Source: Alopecurus myosuroides
Lineage: Eukaryota > Streptophyta > Magnoliopsida > Poales > Poaceae
Reading direction: 5' to 3'
Assembly: GCA_028641055.1 (NCBI GenBank)
Contig: CM054061.1
Location: forward strand, 62,223,904-62,287,903
DNA length: 64,000 nt
Part shown: piece after piece, positions 53,657 through 64,000 of the stretch
Layout of the letters: every line of letters begins with the position of its first letter
Numbering within the stretch: the stretch's first letter is position 1
Position numbers and translations under genes: made by a program
Notes under the pieces: model-generated
Told to the model about the DNA's origin: nothing
The model's database searches: none
Seen by the model: the letters and a program-made list of their open reading frames with translations, nothing else

Positions 53657-55250
53657 TTGCCTGATGATCTTAAATATGCTTATATTGATGATAAGAAAAT
53701 CTACCCTGTTATTATTAGTGCTAAACTTTCAGGCGAAGAAGTGGAAAGATTATTGGGAATATTTAAGGAACACCATGGAGCTATTGGATATACTCTTCAT
53801 GATTTGAAGGGGATTTATCCCTCTATTTTTCAGGATGCTATCAATATTTAACCCGATGCAAAGCTAGTTGTTGAACATCAATGCCGTGTAATTCCTAAGA
53901 TGAAGGAAGTGGTAAGAAATGAGGTATTAAAACTCCTTGATGCTGGTATTATTTTTCCTATTGCTGATAGTATATGTGAAAGCCCTGTGCATTGTGTCCC
54001 TAAGAAAGGTGGAATGCCTATTGTGCCTAAGGAAAACAATGAGCTTATTCCACAAAGAGTAGTAGTTGGTTATAAAATGTGCATTGATTTTAGAAAGGTT
54101 AATAAAGTTACTAAGAAAGATCATTATCCTTTTCCTTTTATTGATCAAATGCTAGAGAGGTTGTCTAAGAAAACTCATTTTTGTTTTGTTGATGGTTATT
54201 CTAGGTTTTCTCAAATTGCTGTTAATGAAACAGATCAAGAGAAAACAACCATTACTTGTCCTTATGGAACTTATGCTTATATATGTATGCCTTTTGGTTT
54301 ATGCAATGCTCCTGCTACATTTCAAAGATGCATGTCTGTTATTTTTCATGGTTTTGTGAATAAATTGTGGAAGTATTCATGGACGATTTCTCCGTCTATG
54401 GAACTTCTTTTGGTAATTGTTTGCACAACCTTGATAAAGTTTTGCAGAGATGTGAGGAAACTAATCTTGTTCTTAATTGGGAGAAATGCCACTTTATGGT
54501 TAATGAAGAAATATTTCTTGGATATAAAGTTTCCGAAGGAGGTATTGAAGTTGATAGAGCTAACATGTAAGCAATAGAGAAAATGCCCTATCCCAGGGAT
54601 GTTAAAGGTATTCGTAGTGTTCTTGGTCATGCTGGTTTTTATAGGAGGTTTATTAAAGATTTCTCTAAAATATCAAAGCCTCTTACTAATCTTCTTCAAA
54701 AAGATGTACCTTTTGTTTTTGATGATGATTGTAAGGAAACTTTTGAAACTTTAAATAAGCCTTTAACTACTGCTCCTATTGTTCAACCACCTGATTGAAA
54801 TTTACCTTTTGAAATTATGTGTGATGCTAGTGATTTTGCTGTAGGTGATGTTCTTGGACATCGAGTAGATAAGAATTTTTTTATTCATTATGCTAGTAGA
54901 TTCTTGATGCTGCCCAAAATAATTATGCTACTACTGAAAAAGAGTTCTTAGCTGTAGTATTTGCTTGTGATAAGTCTAGACCTTATATTGTTGATTCGAA
55001 GGTTACTATTGATACTGATCTTGCTTCTATTAGATACATCAAGGAAAAGAAAGATGCTAAGCCTAGGCTTATTAGATGGGTGTTGCTTTTACAAGAGTTT
55101 GATTTGCATATTGTGGATAGGAAGGGTGCTGAAAATCCTGTTGCTGATAACTTGTCTAGATTGGAAAACATTGCTTTTGATCCTATTCCTGTTAACGATA
55201 GTTTTCCAAATGAACAACTAGCTGCAATAAAAGTAAAATCTTAGGATAGT
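53657..55250 (+). pseudogene. G reverse transcriptase and RNase H
   Basis: The pre-RT segment (LLGIFKEHHGAIGYTLHDLK) is followed by RT from about 53900: DAGIIFPIADSICESPVHCV, GYKMCIDFRKVNKVTKKDHY, MPFGLCNAPATFQRCM, then a frameshift near 54366 and the catalytic FMDDF (about 54377). The thumb (MPYPRDVKGIRSVLGHAGFY) lies beyond a stop near 54568. RNase H shows [28 protein letters not shown] and LSRLENIAF, with a stop at about 54796 and a frame change near 54900. All motifs are Athila-like; at least four lesions inactivate the copy. Confidence 0.85.
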
Positions 55251-55252
55251 CC

Positions 55253-56587
55253 ATGGTATCTTATTATGCTAACTTTATTGTTTCCAAGTATATGCCTCCA
55301 ACATTTACAACTCAACAAAGAAGAAAATTCTTCTATGATTTGAGGCATTATTTTTTGGATGACCCACACTTATATAAAGAAGGAGTAGATGCTATTATGA
55401 GAAGATGTGTTCTAGATCATGAACAACGAGAAATATTGAAAAAGTGCCATGTTAGTGCTTATGGAGGACATCACGCTGGAGATAGAACCGCACAGAAGGT
55501 TCTACAATCAGGTTTCTATTGGACTACTCTATTTAAAGATGCACGTAAATTTGTTTTATCTTGTGATGAATGTCAAAGAGTTGGTAATATTTCTAGACGT
55601 AATGAAATGCCTATGAGTTATTATCTTGTTATTGAACCTTTTGATTGTTGGGGATTTGACTTTATGGGTCCTTTTCCTCCTTCGAATGGTTATACTCATA
55701 TTCTTGTTGCTGTTGATTATGTTACTAAATGGGTAGAAGCTATACCTACTAAAGGTGCTGATGGTGAAACCTCGTTAAAAATGCTTAAAGATGTTATTTT
55801 CCCTAGGTCTAGTGTGCCTACATATCTTATAACTGATGTAGGTTCTCATTTTATTCATGGTGGTTTTAGAAAAACCCTTGCTAAATATGCTGTTAATCAT
55901 AGAATTGCGTCAGCTTATCATCCTCAAACCAGTGGGGAAGTAGAATTATCAAATAGAGAAATTAAATCTATCTTGCAAAAGACTATTAATAAATCTAGGC
56001 AGAATTAGTCCGATAAGTTGAATGATGCTTTATGGGCTTAAAGAACCGCGTATAAAAATCCTATGGGTATGTCTCCTTACAAAATGGTTTATGGAAAAGT
56101 TTGTCACTTTCCTTTAGAATTAGAACACAAAGCTTATCGGGCAGTGAAAGAACTTAATAAAGATTTTAAACTTGTTGGTAAGAAAAGAATGCTTGATTTG
56201 AATCATCTAGATGAATGGAGATGTGAAGCTTATGAAAATGCTAGACTCTTTAAAGAGAAAGTTAAACAATGGCATGATAAGAGAATCCTTAAAAGAGAGT
56301 TTCATGTTGGTGAGGAAGTTCTATTGTATAATTCTCGTCTCAGATTTTTTGCAGGAAAAATACTCTCCATATGGGAAGGATCTTATGTTATTGAGGAGGT
56401 GTATCGTTCTGGTGCAATCAAAACTTCTCCCCTCAAAGATAACACTACACATGTTGTAAATGGGCAAAGACTCGAGAATTATATTTCTGTGGATTCTTAT
56501 GATGAAGATGTTGATGTTATTCAAGTAATGACTTCGGAGAAGTTTATTAGAGTTCTGTTAAGAAAAAGTTCGCGGAATAATTTCTAA
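55253..56587 (+). pseudogene. G integrase
   Basis: The frame 55253-56008 carries the zinc motif (HVSAYGGHHAGD, then CDECQRVG) and core motifs WGFDFMGPFPPSNGY, ITDVGSHF and YHPQTSGEVELSNREIK. TAG at 56006-56008 and a second stop near 56039 separate it from 56063-56587, which begins GMSPYKMVYGKVCHFPLELE and contains FHVGEEVLLYNSRL and ILSIWEGSYVIEE. Val replaces the usual Gly in DGG, and Glu replaces Gln in SGQVE. Integrase would insert the cDNA; this copy is broken by the two stops. Confidence 0.85.
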
Positions 56588-56884
56588 GTTATAAATTATT
56601 GATTTTTGGAAAATATAAAAAATATCGGGCCGAAAGGGAGTTGGAGACGGTTCCCAAGGGCACCATATCATGCCTGGGCGCGGCCCACCCTTGGCCGCGC
56701 CTGGCTATAGTGTGGGCGTCCTAGATCCCCTCTCCAACTCGTTTTCGACCTGGACTTTCCTTTTGTTACACATATTTTTGCTATATAACCCCCAGGACCC
56801 CCCGAGGTCCAAAGATCGTTTTCTTGTCGTGTTTCCTGTTTCGAGCTGTTTCTGCCCGAATCTGTTTTCAGTTTTAGAAGAACC
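56588..56884 (+). other. G spacer after integrase
   Basis: A non-coding spacer of about 300 bp containing GGCCGCGCC words twice; no gene is seen. Confidence 0.5.
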
Positions 56885-57424
56885 ATGGTCTCGGCCAACA
56901 ACAACAAAGGGAAGGGAGCAAAGGAAGATGATCTCCAAGATCGGAAGCCGGAGGAGAAGATCGAGAGTGGAGCTAAAAATGCTGTAGAAGAAAACTCGCG
57001 CGTGCATCCACGCGCTTCCGTTGCAAGCATTGGAGTGGTAGCAAAGCCCTCCAAATTTAAGCAAGGAGACGGATGAGCACTGGAGGGAAGGTTCCACGTC
57101 ACGTCCTAGTCCTAGGGGTTCCACTTCCAAGTATCAGAAACCCCTTACCGTTATTCATGATTTTCAATCTAAAAAGGTACTAGAGGTAAAGTTTCCTTTT
57201 TGCTGGGATATGGATCGTTTTAACCGTGCATATAGAGAAAGCTCTCGACCTAAGGAAGTGTGGGGGAAAAATATCGACGGATGGAATTCACCGTCTGACA
57301 AGCACGCAAATCATATTGAGCACAATACAGAGATGATGCGTATGCTTATGTTCGCAATTGAAGCTTTGAAGAAATCAATTGATAAGCTTATTGAGAAGGA
57401 TTTACCACCACCATCAAAGAATTG
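56885..57424 (+). pseudogene. G extra frame after integrase, unknown
   Basis: The ATG at 56885 opens MVSANNNKGKGAKEDDLQDR, 63 residues rich in Lys and Glu, ending at a stop at 57076. A second open stretch from 57210 reads DRFNRAYRESSRPKEVWGKN, NIDGWNSPSDKHANHIEHNT and a helical end (ALKKSIDKLIEKDLPPPSKN) to 57424. They may be two parts of one decayed gene in the slot where Athila-lineage elements often carry an additional, env-position frame. I see no signal peptide or membrane segment, so an envelope role is not supported. Confidence 0.45.
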
Positions 57425-57427
57425 ATT

Positions 57428-59182
57428 CTTCATTGGCATTGGCATCCCCTTTGCTTGTTCCAATATTGGGGGAGTGTCGCGGTATCACACCTTTATCTTT
57501 AACCTTTTTACCTTTTAGTAGAGTCATATCATCAGTAGAGAAAATATCATATAGTATGGTTTGCAGCATGGAAGTATCACTCTTTAGTTGGTTATCGTTG
57601 TATCCCTTGGTTTGAGTTGCCGTAATGAAATATGAATGATAAGCTTCATCATCTTCTACACTTTATTTTAGCTTTCAATTTATGTTATATGGTTGATCTT
57701 GTTATTAGTATTGGTATCAATATTGGAGCATCAAGTTAATCTAGTTGGTTTTGGAAAACTTAGCATTAGTGAGTAGCAACAATACTTTGAGCCTTAAGTA
57801 GAAAAGAGGGAGTTGCATGTAGATATATTATTCCATGATCTTTCTTTCTTGTTAGCTCATAAGCTTAGTATTCTCAAATAAGATTGTTTGTACTTTCAAG
57901 GAAGATTGGATGATTGGTTTTATCATATATATGGTTGTTTGTTTTCCCTCAATTCTTATGCTTGCTACCCAACCTTGCTAGCCAAAAACCCATACTGAGA
58001 GAGAATGTTTCTCGTGCATCCAAACCTTGAGCCGCAAAACCATGCCATTTGTGTCCACCATACCTACCTATATGTGGTATTTAACCGCCACTCCAAGTAA
58101 ATTTCTTGTGTGCTACCTTTAAAACCTTCAAAATCACACATGTTTTGTGTTCCTGTTTTAGCTCATGAGGACGCAAATAGAGAATCTTTATCTCACTTGT
58201 TGATTGTACTTTAAACACCTGGACTAGTGGCTTCATCCGCTTATCCAAATGATAGAAGAGCTGGCAGCGGGGTGCGCAGCCCCAAATTAATACAACAAAT
58301 TCTCTTCACTAATTTTGCCCCTGATTTATCAGTCAAAGCATAATTGTGTAAACAAAAGAGAAAGAGGGATGACCTTCTATACCAGTTGCGTCCTTCAATG
58401 GGAGCCGCTCTTGTGAAGTCTAGTTGGCTTGTGACGTATTGTATTATCTGTTTTCCATTTGTTGACATACACATACACACCTCTCTAAAAATTAGACACT
58501 CCTCCATGGTATGTGATTGTTGGCAGGCACCAGAGGATTCGGTTAGCCATGGTTTGTGTAAGAAAGGTTGGGAGGAGTGTCAAACATTTTATATCTCTGT
58601 TTATTAAATGAAAGCTCTAGCACATGAGTTAATCCCTGCTTCCCTCTGTGAAGGGCCTATATTTTACTTTTATTTCGACACAGTAAACCCATTTCTTTCT
58701 GTCTTAAGCAAGCATTTGAGTTGTTGTGATTCATCCATCTGTATGTTGATTTACTCAATCATGTTCCTTATTATTCCTTGTTTAGTACAAATGATTTTTT
58801 ATCTGTTTGGATACCACTTTGAAAGTTATCAATGATTGTAAAGATATTGTTATGATTGAGCATGTTAAACTTTGCAACTATAAGCTATAATATAAAGACT
58901 CTGTTTGAAAGATGAGTACATTGTTAATTGTTCTTTGACCAAGAACGAAGTTTGCCTTCACCAGTTTTAATTTCCTTTTTGTACATTTATTGTGACTCCA
59001 TTTACTTGTTTCAAGTTAAATTATATGAGAAGGAGTTACTTGCTAGAATGACTAGTGCATTGCTAGTTGTGATGCTTCTTGTCCGTATTTTATTTATCGA
59101 CGCCTCACTCCATAAACATGTCGTCATGTTTACCGAGTTCAGTTTCGCTTGGGGACAAGCGAGGTCTAAGCTTGGGGAGAGT
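57428..59182 (+). other. G 3' non-coding tail
   Basis: No sense-strand gene is supported. The section at about 58040-58640 aligns with B (22570-23010) and inverted E (43047-43460), including CTGGACTAGTGGCTTCATCC. The polypurine tract is at 59168-59182. Confidence 0.65.
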
Positions 59183-60182
59183 TGATACGTCCATTTTTCA
59201 TCACTATTTTATATCGTTTTTTTTTGTTATTCATCAATATATTTCATGTTATGATACATTACTTATGTTATTTCATCTTATTTTGCATGTTTCATAATTT
59301 TTGGAGAATAAACACCGGGACCAGGAATCTGATGGAAAAAAGCACCGTCAGGACACCATATTTCAGAAGATCAGAATAAGAGGGGAAATAACAGAGAAGT
59401 CTTAGAAGTCCCGAGGAGGAAGCCAGCCAGAAGGGCACTCGGAGGGAAGTCACTAGGGCCCACACCACCAGGCGGCACGCCCCCTTCTAGCCACGCCTGG
59501 GGGTGGTCTGGCCCCCTGGCCTACTTCTAGGCACCCCTTTCGCGTACTTGACCCGCAGGGAACCCGAAGCCCCAGGACATCGTCGAAGAATTCTTCCTCC
59601 CCCGCCTCGGGGCGGAAAACAACAGAGAGAAAAGGCTCTCCGGCAGGGAGAAATCTGTCGGGGAAATTCCTCCCCGGAGAGGGGAAATCGTCACCATCGT
59701 CGCCGTCATAACTCCGGGCTTCATCAAGATCATCATCGCTATCATCCTGATCACCAGCACCATCACCGTCCACCTTCATCCCGCTCTAACAATTAGGGGT
59801 CTTTATCGTTGTTTTCCACTAGATCTCTCTCCCGATGTGGATTACGTGTTAGTAGTTGACGCTTGTGAGATTTATCGATGTTTGCACTTTATGACCAGAT
59901 TGTTATTATCCATAATATCACCTCTGATTATGATTCATATGATGTCTCGTGGGTAGTTCTTTTAGTTCTTGAGGACATGGGAGAAGTCATGATGTTAGTA
60001 GTGAAGTTATGTTGAAGTAATATCTCGTGGTTCGGTATTTAAGTTGTGGTGCTATTCTTCTGTGGCGTCATGTGAACGTCGACTACATGATACTTCACCT
60101 TTATGGTCCTAGGAGGATGCATTGTGTATTTGGCTACTAATTGTGGGGTTGCCGGAGTGACGGAAACATAAACCCCCGTTAG
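59183..60182 (+). repeat. G 3' LTR, first 1.0 kb, cut by element F
   Basis: TGATACGTCCATTTTTCATC onward aligns with 49795-51290 minus the MITE. The alignment stops after CCCCCGTTAG at 60182, where F starts; the rest should lie beyond F, right of the window. Confidence 0.88.
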
Positions 60183-61077
60183 TGTCGGGGGGTTACCCCC
60201 GAGTAGGGTAAAGGCAAGTGGTAAAAGCAGCTTACAGAAGAGAGGTTTGGTCGAGTAGCCGACTACCCGGTACCCGCTACCCGGCAGACTGCTACTCGGT
60301 CTCACCTCAAGATGACCAGAAGGAGATATCAATCAAGTTCTATCTTTTCGAGTAGAGGATTTGGCCCGAGTACAATTGGCGGGAACCTACTCGGGCCAGA
60401 AAGTCAAAGGAGCCGTTCTGACACAGGATCCCGCGTATCCTGGGTCCGTACTTGGCAGCATTCGAACTACTGTTCATCTGGGACCGGCCTGCCTGACAGT
60501 GACAGCATGGAAGCAGGCCGTGGCAGGATAAGGGGGGCCTACTCTGTGCTTAGGTACAGTGATACCAGTCTATCCCCTAGTTTTGCCCAACGACTTTCCA
60601 GATGAAGCCAAGGTTAGGAACCAAAGCTGTCAGCAGGAACCCGGAAGAAGGACGATGTGCACATTATGTCGACACTTGTCCATGTTTGGACGTATCCGGC
60701 TGGGCACCAGGTATATAAGGTGCCCCGCCGCCTCCTGCGTGAGGATCGAACACATCGCATACTGGGTCACGCATAAACCCTAGAAACCCTAAGTCCTTGA
60801 CCTAGTTCCATCCGGAGAGAGGAGAGTGGCTACTCGGTAGCGATATCATTTGTACTGTGGCTACTCGGAGAAACATCATAATACATACAGAAAGGCAGGA
60901 GTAGGGGTTTTACCTCCTCACGAGGGCCCTGAACCTGGGTAGATCGTGTTGTTTGCAGTGTTTACTTCGTACCTCACGCGGCTACTCGTCGCGTGATCCC
61001 TCCCCGAGCACCTCCAGCGTCCTTCGTCCCCACATCTTTAGCCATCCCATGGCATCTGCCGTGACACCACCACGACA
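60183..61077 (+). repeat. F 5' LTR (895 bp)
   Basis: It starts TGTCGGGGGGTTACCCCCGA, which contains an inverted repeat TCGGGGG/CCCCCGA, and ends CACCACGACA. The word CTACTCGG or CTACCCGG recurs many times. TATA is at 60712-60719 and the gag ATG at 61049 is inside the LTR. Confidence 0.85.
60712..60719 (+). promoter_or_regulatory. TATA box of F LTR
   Basis: TATATAAG precedes GTGCCCCGCC. It lies 337 bp before the ATG at 61049. Confidence 0.6.
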
Positions 61078-64000
61078 GTTGGCGCCCACCGTGGGGCAGC
61101 CAGCGGCGCTGGTTGGAGTTTCTGTTCGGACGGGATCTTCCTCAGCGGAGCGCGTGGTCTGTGGCCTTGTCCACAGATTCGGCTCCTTCGACTTCGTCAC
61201 CGACAACGCCGGCTGTTTCGGCGGCATGGCCATGCCTGAGGGCGGCACGGTGATCTCCTTCGGCTCTCACCTCGTCTACGTCGCCACCGTCGCCAACAGC
61301 GCGTACCCCGAGCTGGTGCATGACGCGGAGGATCCTCCCGCGGTGATTGCTGCTCGCGGAAGGCCCGCATGCAGCTCTGCGAGCTGCGCTGAGGTGATGG
61401 TGACGGGTTTGGCGGCAAACACTGGCGCAGCTGCTACTGGCGCTGCGGCCGTCGTCGAGGAGGTTGACGAACCGCCTGCTGGTGGCAGGACTCACCGGCC
61501 CTACGAGAGGGAGAGCAACTTGCCGCCTTCCACGTCTACGGTCATCCCCGCGTCTGCTACGCGACCTGGTATGCCCACTCCTACCGACATCGAGCTCCTA
61601 GCCGCGAGGGAGCAGCTCGAGCGGCAACGCCAGGAACTGCTTGCCGAGCAGGCGGAGTTGGAAAAGATCAGGCTTGAGCTGAGTCTAGACCAGCTCGAGT
61701 ACAACAAGGCTCACGGCTTCACGCCAGTCGCCAGGAGGCCTAGCAGAGTAGGCGCTACGCGACGTAACTTGGGTGTCGAGATGGCAACGGTTGCGGAGGT
61801 GCCCGCTCAGTCTGCCACCGCGAACACCTTCACAAGGCCAAGGTACAGCACACCCGCCAAGACGCTCATGGCTGCAGAGGCCGTGGCTGCCGAGTTGCCG
61901 CGTCTGGATGGAGAGGCGCGTCTCAGGCAGCAGGAGAGGCTCAACGAGTTGGTGTTGGAGGCCGCTAGGCAGAACGAGGAGTTCCGGAAGGCCAACCCGG
62001 GTGCTGGAGCTTCGCAGGTGGTTCACTCGCACGCGGCTAGATCTAACGATCAGGCCTCGTCTCCGCATCCTAGCCGCGAGAAGAGCCGCAGCGGGCGTTC
62101 GGGCAGAGACAGGCAAATGCAGGTGTATGACCCGGCTGCTGCCGCGAAACAGGTTGCTGTGCCGCAGCAGCCCGGGCGGGAACACAACGCTGCAAGAGCA
62201 GGCTCTCAAGCCCATCAAGCTCAAAGCCGTGCCCGAGATGCCGCGCATCCAGGTTCTTCTCGGCAACCCGCAGCTCAGCCTACTCGGCAGAGGCAGCAGC
62301 CGCGCCCAGTGGCACCAGTCGCCAACCAGGTGGAGCAGCCTGCAGCTGTGCAGGTGGACAGGTATGATGATGGCTACTCGGCTATGGAGATGGCTGGTTA
62401 TGATATTCATGACCGTGTTGGTGAGCGCGTGCTGGCGCCGGGAGATGCGAGGCATCAGTTGGACCGGATCAGCTTGTCGGCGCGGCTGGAGAGCACGGGT
62501 CCTCCTGGCCCCGAGTGCTTTGGCCCGCGCATCATGAACGAGCCGTCCGTGAAGAACTTCCAGCTTGCAAGAGGCACCAAGAGCTACAATAGAAGCACCA
62601 AGGCTGAAGATTGGCTCAATGATTATGTCACCGCGGTCCATATCGCGAATGGCAACAGAAGATGGGCTGTGCGCTATGTTCCACAGATGCTAGAAGGTCC
62701 AGCTCGCACTTGGCTCAACAACTTGCCCAAGAACAGCATTAACTGCTGGCTGGACTTCTCGGATGCCTTCATCAGCAACTTCACGAGCACATACAAGAGG
62801 CCGAATAGGCCACAGCAGCTATCAGCTTGCAGGCAGCGAGAAGACGAGACGGACCGCGAGTATCTTACTCGGTGGAGCACTTTGAGGAACACCTGCGAGG
62901 GTGTGAATGAAGCACAGGCCATCACTTGGTTTGCGCAGGGTTGCCGACATGGCAGCATGCTTTGGCAGAGATTGCAGAGGGAGATGCCGAACACCCTGGC
63001 CGAGACCATCAAGATTGCGGATCAGTACGCACTCGGTGATCCTACTCAGCCACTGATGGACTCCTCTGAGCCGAGAAGAAACTTCAACAGCAGCAAGCGC
63101 AACGAGTTCCGCAACAAGCGCCGAGTAGATACTCGGTATGATCCTGAAGAGGTGAATGCAGTGAATGTCGGAGGCGGTGGTGGCCAAAGGCAGAAACCTG
63201 CTGGAGCCTACGGGCAGAACCAGAACCAGGGCCAGGGCAACAAGAAACCGTTCCGTACTGCTCAGTCGGGTAGCGGGAACTCCGAGCAGCCGAAGAAGTT
63301 TGTCTTTGACGACATGAAGGATGGCCCATGCAGCTTTCACACTCACCACCCCTCGAGGCCTGCTAACCACACTACTCGGCAATGCGAATGGTGGGATGTG
63401 ATCAAGAGTGATGGCTTGCCTCCTCCTCCTCCCCTGCCAGCCGCCAATGCTACTGTTCAGCCTACTCGCGCACCCGCAGCTCGGCCGCCAGTGTACCCGA
63501 GAAGAGAGAATGTCAACCAGGTGGCTTTAGGAGCCAACCAGAACTTCAACAATGAGAGATACCGCAACAACAACAACAACTACAACCGCAACAACAACAA
63601 CAGAGGCAACAACAACAACTATCAGGGGAACAACAACAATGGCAACAATGGGGGCAATGGCTCCAATCAGTACCAAGAGCACCATGAGAGCTACATGATC
63701 TTCACTTCTGAGGCAGTCGACAAGCAATCACAGCACAGGCGGGCCATGGAGGTCAATGCAGTGATTCCTGCTGTTCCTCACTACATGTACTGGTGCGACC
63801 AGGAGATCAGGTGGTCCCGAGTAGATCATCCCAAGGTGATGCCCAACCCGGGTACATATGCCTTGGTGCTGGATCCAACCTTCCTGGGTCCCGAGAAGAA
63901 TGTGAGGTTCAGCAAGGTGCTAATCGACAACGGCAGCAGCATCAACATTGTGTACAAGGACACACTCGAGAAGCTTGGCCTGGCCGAGAACATGATGCTG
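61049..64000 (+). CDS. gag: F gag-protease polyprotein, open to the window end
   Basis: 984 codons without a stop, from an ATG in the last 29 bp of the LTR (MASAVTPP), through the primer site (RQLAPTVGQP), to the end of the window. Residues 1-490 are Ala-, Arg- and Gln-rich, with a likely coiled coil near 190-225 (LERQRQELLAEQAELEKIRL). The gag core is about 499-668 (TKAEDWLNDYVTAVHIANGN, LEGPARTWLNNLP, FISNFTSTYKRPN). A Cys-His cluster at 761-779 (CSFHTHHPSRPANHTTRQC) is the likely zinc knuckle. An Asn-rich stretch covers about 828-878. Protease begins before D960 in VLIDNGSSINIVYKDTL, with DNGSS where C and R1 have DGGSS. RT and integrase are expected to the right. No lesion was found, so F may be young. 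Confidence 0.88.
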   Translation, partial: MASAVTPPRQLAPTVGQPAALVGVSVRTGSSSAERVVCGLVHRFGSFDFVTDNAGCFGGMAMPEGGTVISFGSHLVYVATVANSAYPELVHDAEDPPAVIAARGRPACSSASCAEVMVTGLAANTGAAATGAAAVVEEVDEPPAGGRTHRPYERESNLPPSTSTVIPASATRPGMPTPTDIELLAAREQLERQRQELLAEQAELEKIRLELSLDQLEYNKAHGFTPVARRPSRVGATRRNLGVEMATVAEVPAQSATANTFTRPRYSTPAKTLMAAEAVAAELPRLDGEARLRQQERLNELVLEAARQNEEFRKANPGAGASQVVHSHAARSNDQASSPHPSREKSRSGRSGRDRQMQVYDPAAAAKQVAVPQQPGREHNAARAGSQAHQAQSRARDAAHPGSSRQPAAQPTRQRQQPRPVAPVANQVEQPAAVQVDRYDDGYSAMEMAGYDIHDRVGERVLAPGDARHQLDRISLSARLESTGPPGPECFGPRIMNEPSVKNFQLARGTKSYNRSTKAEDWLNDYVTAVHIANGNRRWAVRYVPQMLEGPARTWLNNLPKNSINCWLDFSDAFISNFTSTYKRPNRPQQLSACRQREDETDREYLTRWSTLRNTCEGVNEAQAITWFAQGCRHGSMLWQRLQREMPNTLAETIKIADQYALGDPTQPLMDSSEPRRNFNSSKRNEFRNKRRVDTRYDPEEVNAVNVGGGGGQRQKPAGAYGQNQNQGQGNKKPFRTAQSGSGNSEQPKKFVFDDMKDGPCSFHTHHPSRPANHTTRQCEWWDVIKSDGLPPPPPLPAANATVQPTRAPAARPPVYPRRENVNQVALGANQNFNNERYRNNNNNYNRNNNNRGNNNNYQGNNNNGNNGGNGSNQYQEHHESYMIFTSEAVDKQSQHRRAMEVNAVIPAVPHYMYWCDQEIRWSRVDHPKVMPNPGTYALVLDPTFLGPEKNVRFSKVLIDNGSSINIVYKDTLEKLGLAENMML
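61080..61097 (+). other. F primer binding site, tRNA-Lys type
   Basis: TGGCGCCCACCGTGGGGC follows CGACA-GT, identical to C and R1, and is translated as part of the gag frame. Confidence 0.88.

Larger units (their letters stand above)
49795..60182 (+). mobile_element. G: Athila-like gag-pol element, 3' LTR cut by F
   Basis: G has a 5' LTR (49795-51785, enlarged by a MITE), a tRNA-Asp primer site, a decayed gag-PR-RT-RNaseH-IN region (51888-56587), a possible extra frame after integrase, a long 3' tail, a polypurine tract AAGCTTGGGGAGAGT (59168-59182) and a 3' LTR beginning at 59183. The 3' LTR is interrupted at 60182 by element F. At their starts the LTRs differ at roughly one base in fifteen by eye, so G is much older than C. 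It is the only Athila-like member here with an RT and integrase. Confidence 0.9.
60183..64000 (+). mobile_element. F: Tat-like Gypsy element, truncated by the window edge
   Basis: F has a 5' LTR (60183-61077), a tRNA-Lys primer site and an intact gag-protease frame still open at the last base. Its predicted left duplication is GTTAG (60178-60182). LTR and primer organisation match C and R1, but the gag and LTR sequences are clearly another family. Codon use is GC-rich, unlike the AT-rich Athila-like elements next to it. Confidence 0.88.

Noticed and set aside
61685..62641. Long minus-strand and alternative plus-strand frames over F gag
   Set aside because: They overlap the continuous gag frame of F, which has recognisable domains; GC-rich coding DNA often leaves other frames open.
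63527..63727. Val-rich minus-strand frame
   Set aside because: It is the antisense reading of the AAC-rich codons of the Asn-rich gag tract.
1..64000. CRISPR arrays, bacterial operons or phage genes
   Set aside because: No spacer-repeat arrays or prokaryotic gene organisation are present; primer sites, LTRs and GT-AG introns are those of a plant genome.

Overview
The window looks like a stretch of intergenic chromosome from a large-genome cool-season grass (Pooideae; Triticeae or a close tribe, not resolved further). Almost every base can be assigned to nested LTR retrotransposons with plant tRNA-Lys, tRNA-Asp or tRNA-Met primer sites. I see no free-standing host gene. The nearest thing to one is a broken AP2/ERF-like reading frame near 48 kb. 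Element names below (R1, R2, LARD, A-G) are local labels.

Layout. 1-14956 (minus strand): R1, a Tat-lineage Gypsy element running off the left edge, interrupted at 4645-13142 by a complete non-autonomous element with two 4-kb LTRs around only 500 bp (LARD). 14957-17256 (plus): R2, the 3' half of pol from a same-family element into which R1 inserted. 17257-45349: a nest built on A, a non-autonomous Athila-like element. A was hit by B (18601-25189, TSD ATAAC), by C (26580-37212, TSD CTTAT) and by an inverted relative E, whose LTR was then hit by D (37967-43043). A deletion fused D to E and left a 1.5-kb near-palindrome. 45350-49794: older unassigned DNA with a 119-bp tandem repeat, a tRNA-like motif and the AP2/ERF-like pseudogene. 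49795-60182: G, an Athila-like gag-pol element with decayed frames, whose 5' LTR carries a hAT-type MITE. 60183-64000: F, another Tat-like element with an intact gag-PR frame running off the right edge.

How the parts relate. A, B, D and E share LTRs, the tRNA-Asp primer site and a long 3' non-coding tail, but not the gene in the coding slot. D and E carry gag-protease only; A and B carry an unrelated frame I cannot name. G is the only member with RT and integrase and shares part of the same 3' tail, so it is a plausible type of helper. In the Tat-like group (R1, R2, C, F) the polyprotein starts inside the 5' LTR and is translated straight through the primer site.

The most striking object is C. 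Its LTRs differ by one substitution and one 1-base indel, and it has an uninterrupted 1451-residue PR-RT-RNaseH-RNaseH-IN frame but no gag. In antisense orientation between pol and the 3' LTR it carries a six-exon gene whose introns all have GT-AG ends and keep one frame of 908 codons (one internal TAG). Its first exon resembles the plant 'putative gypsy type transposon' (Transposase_28) family.
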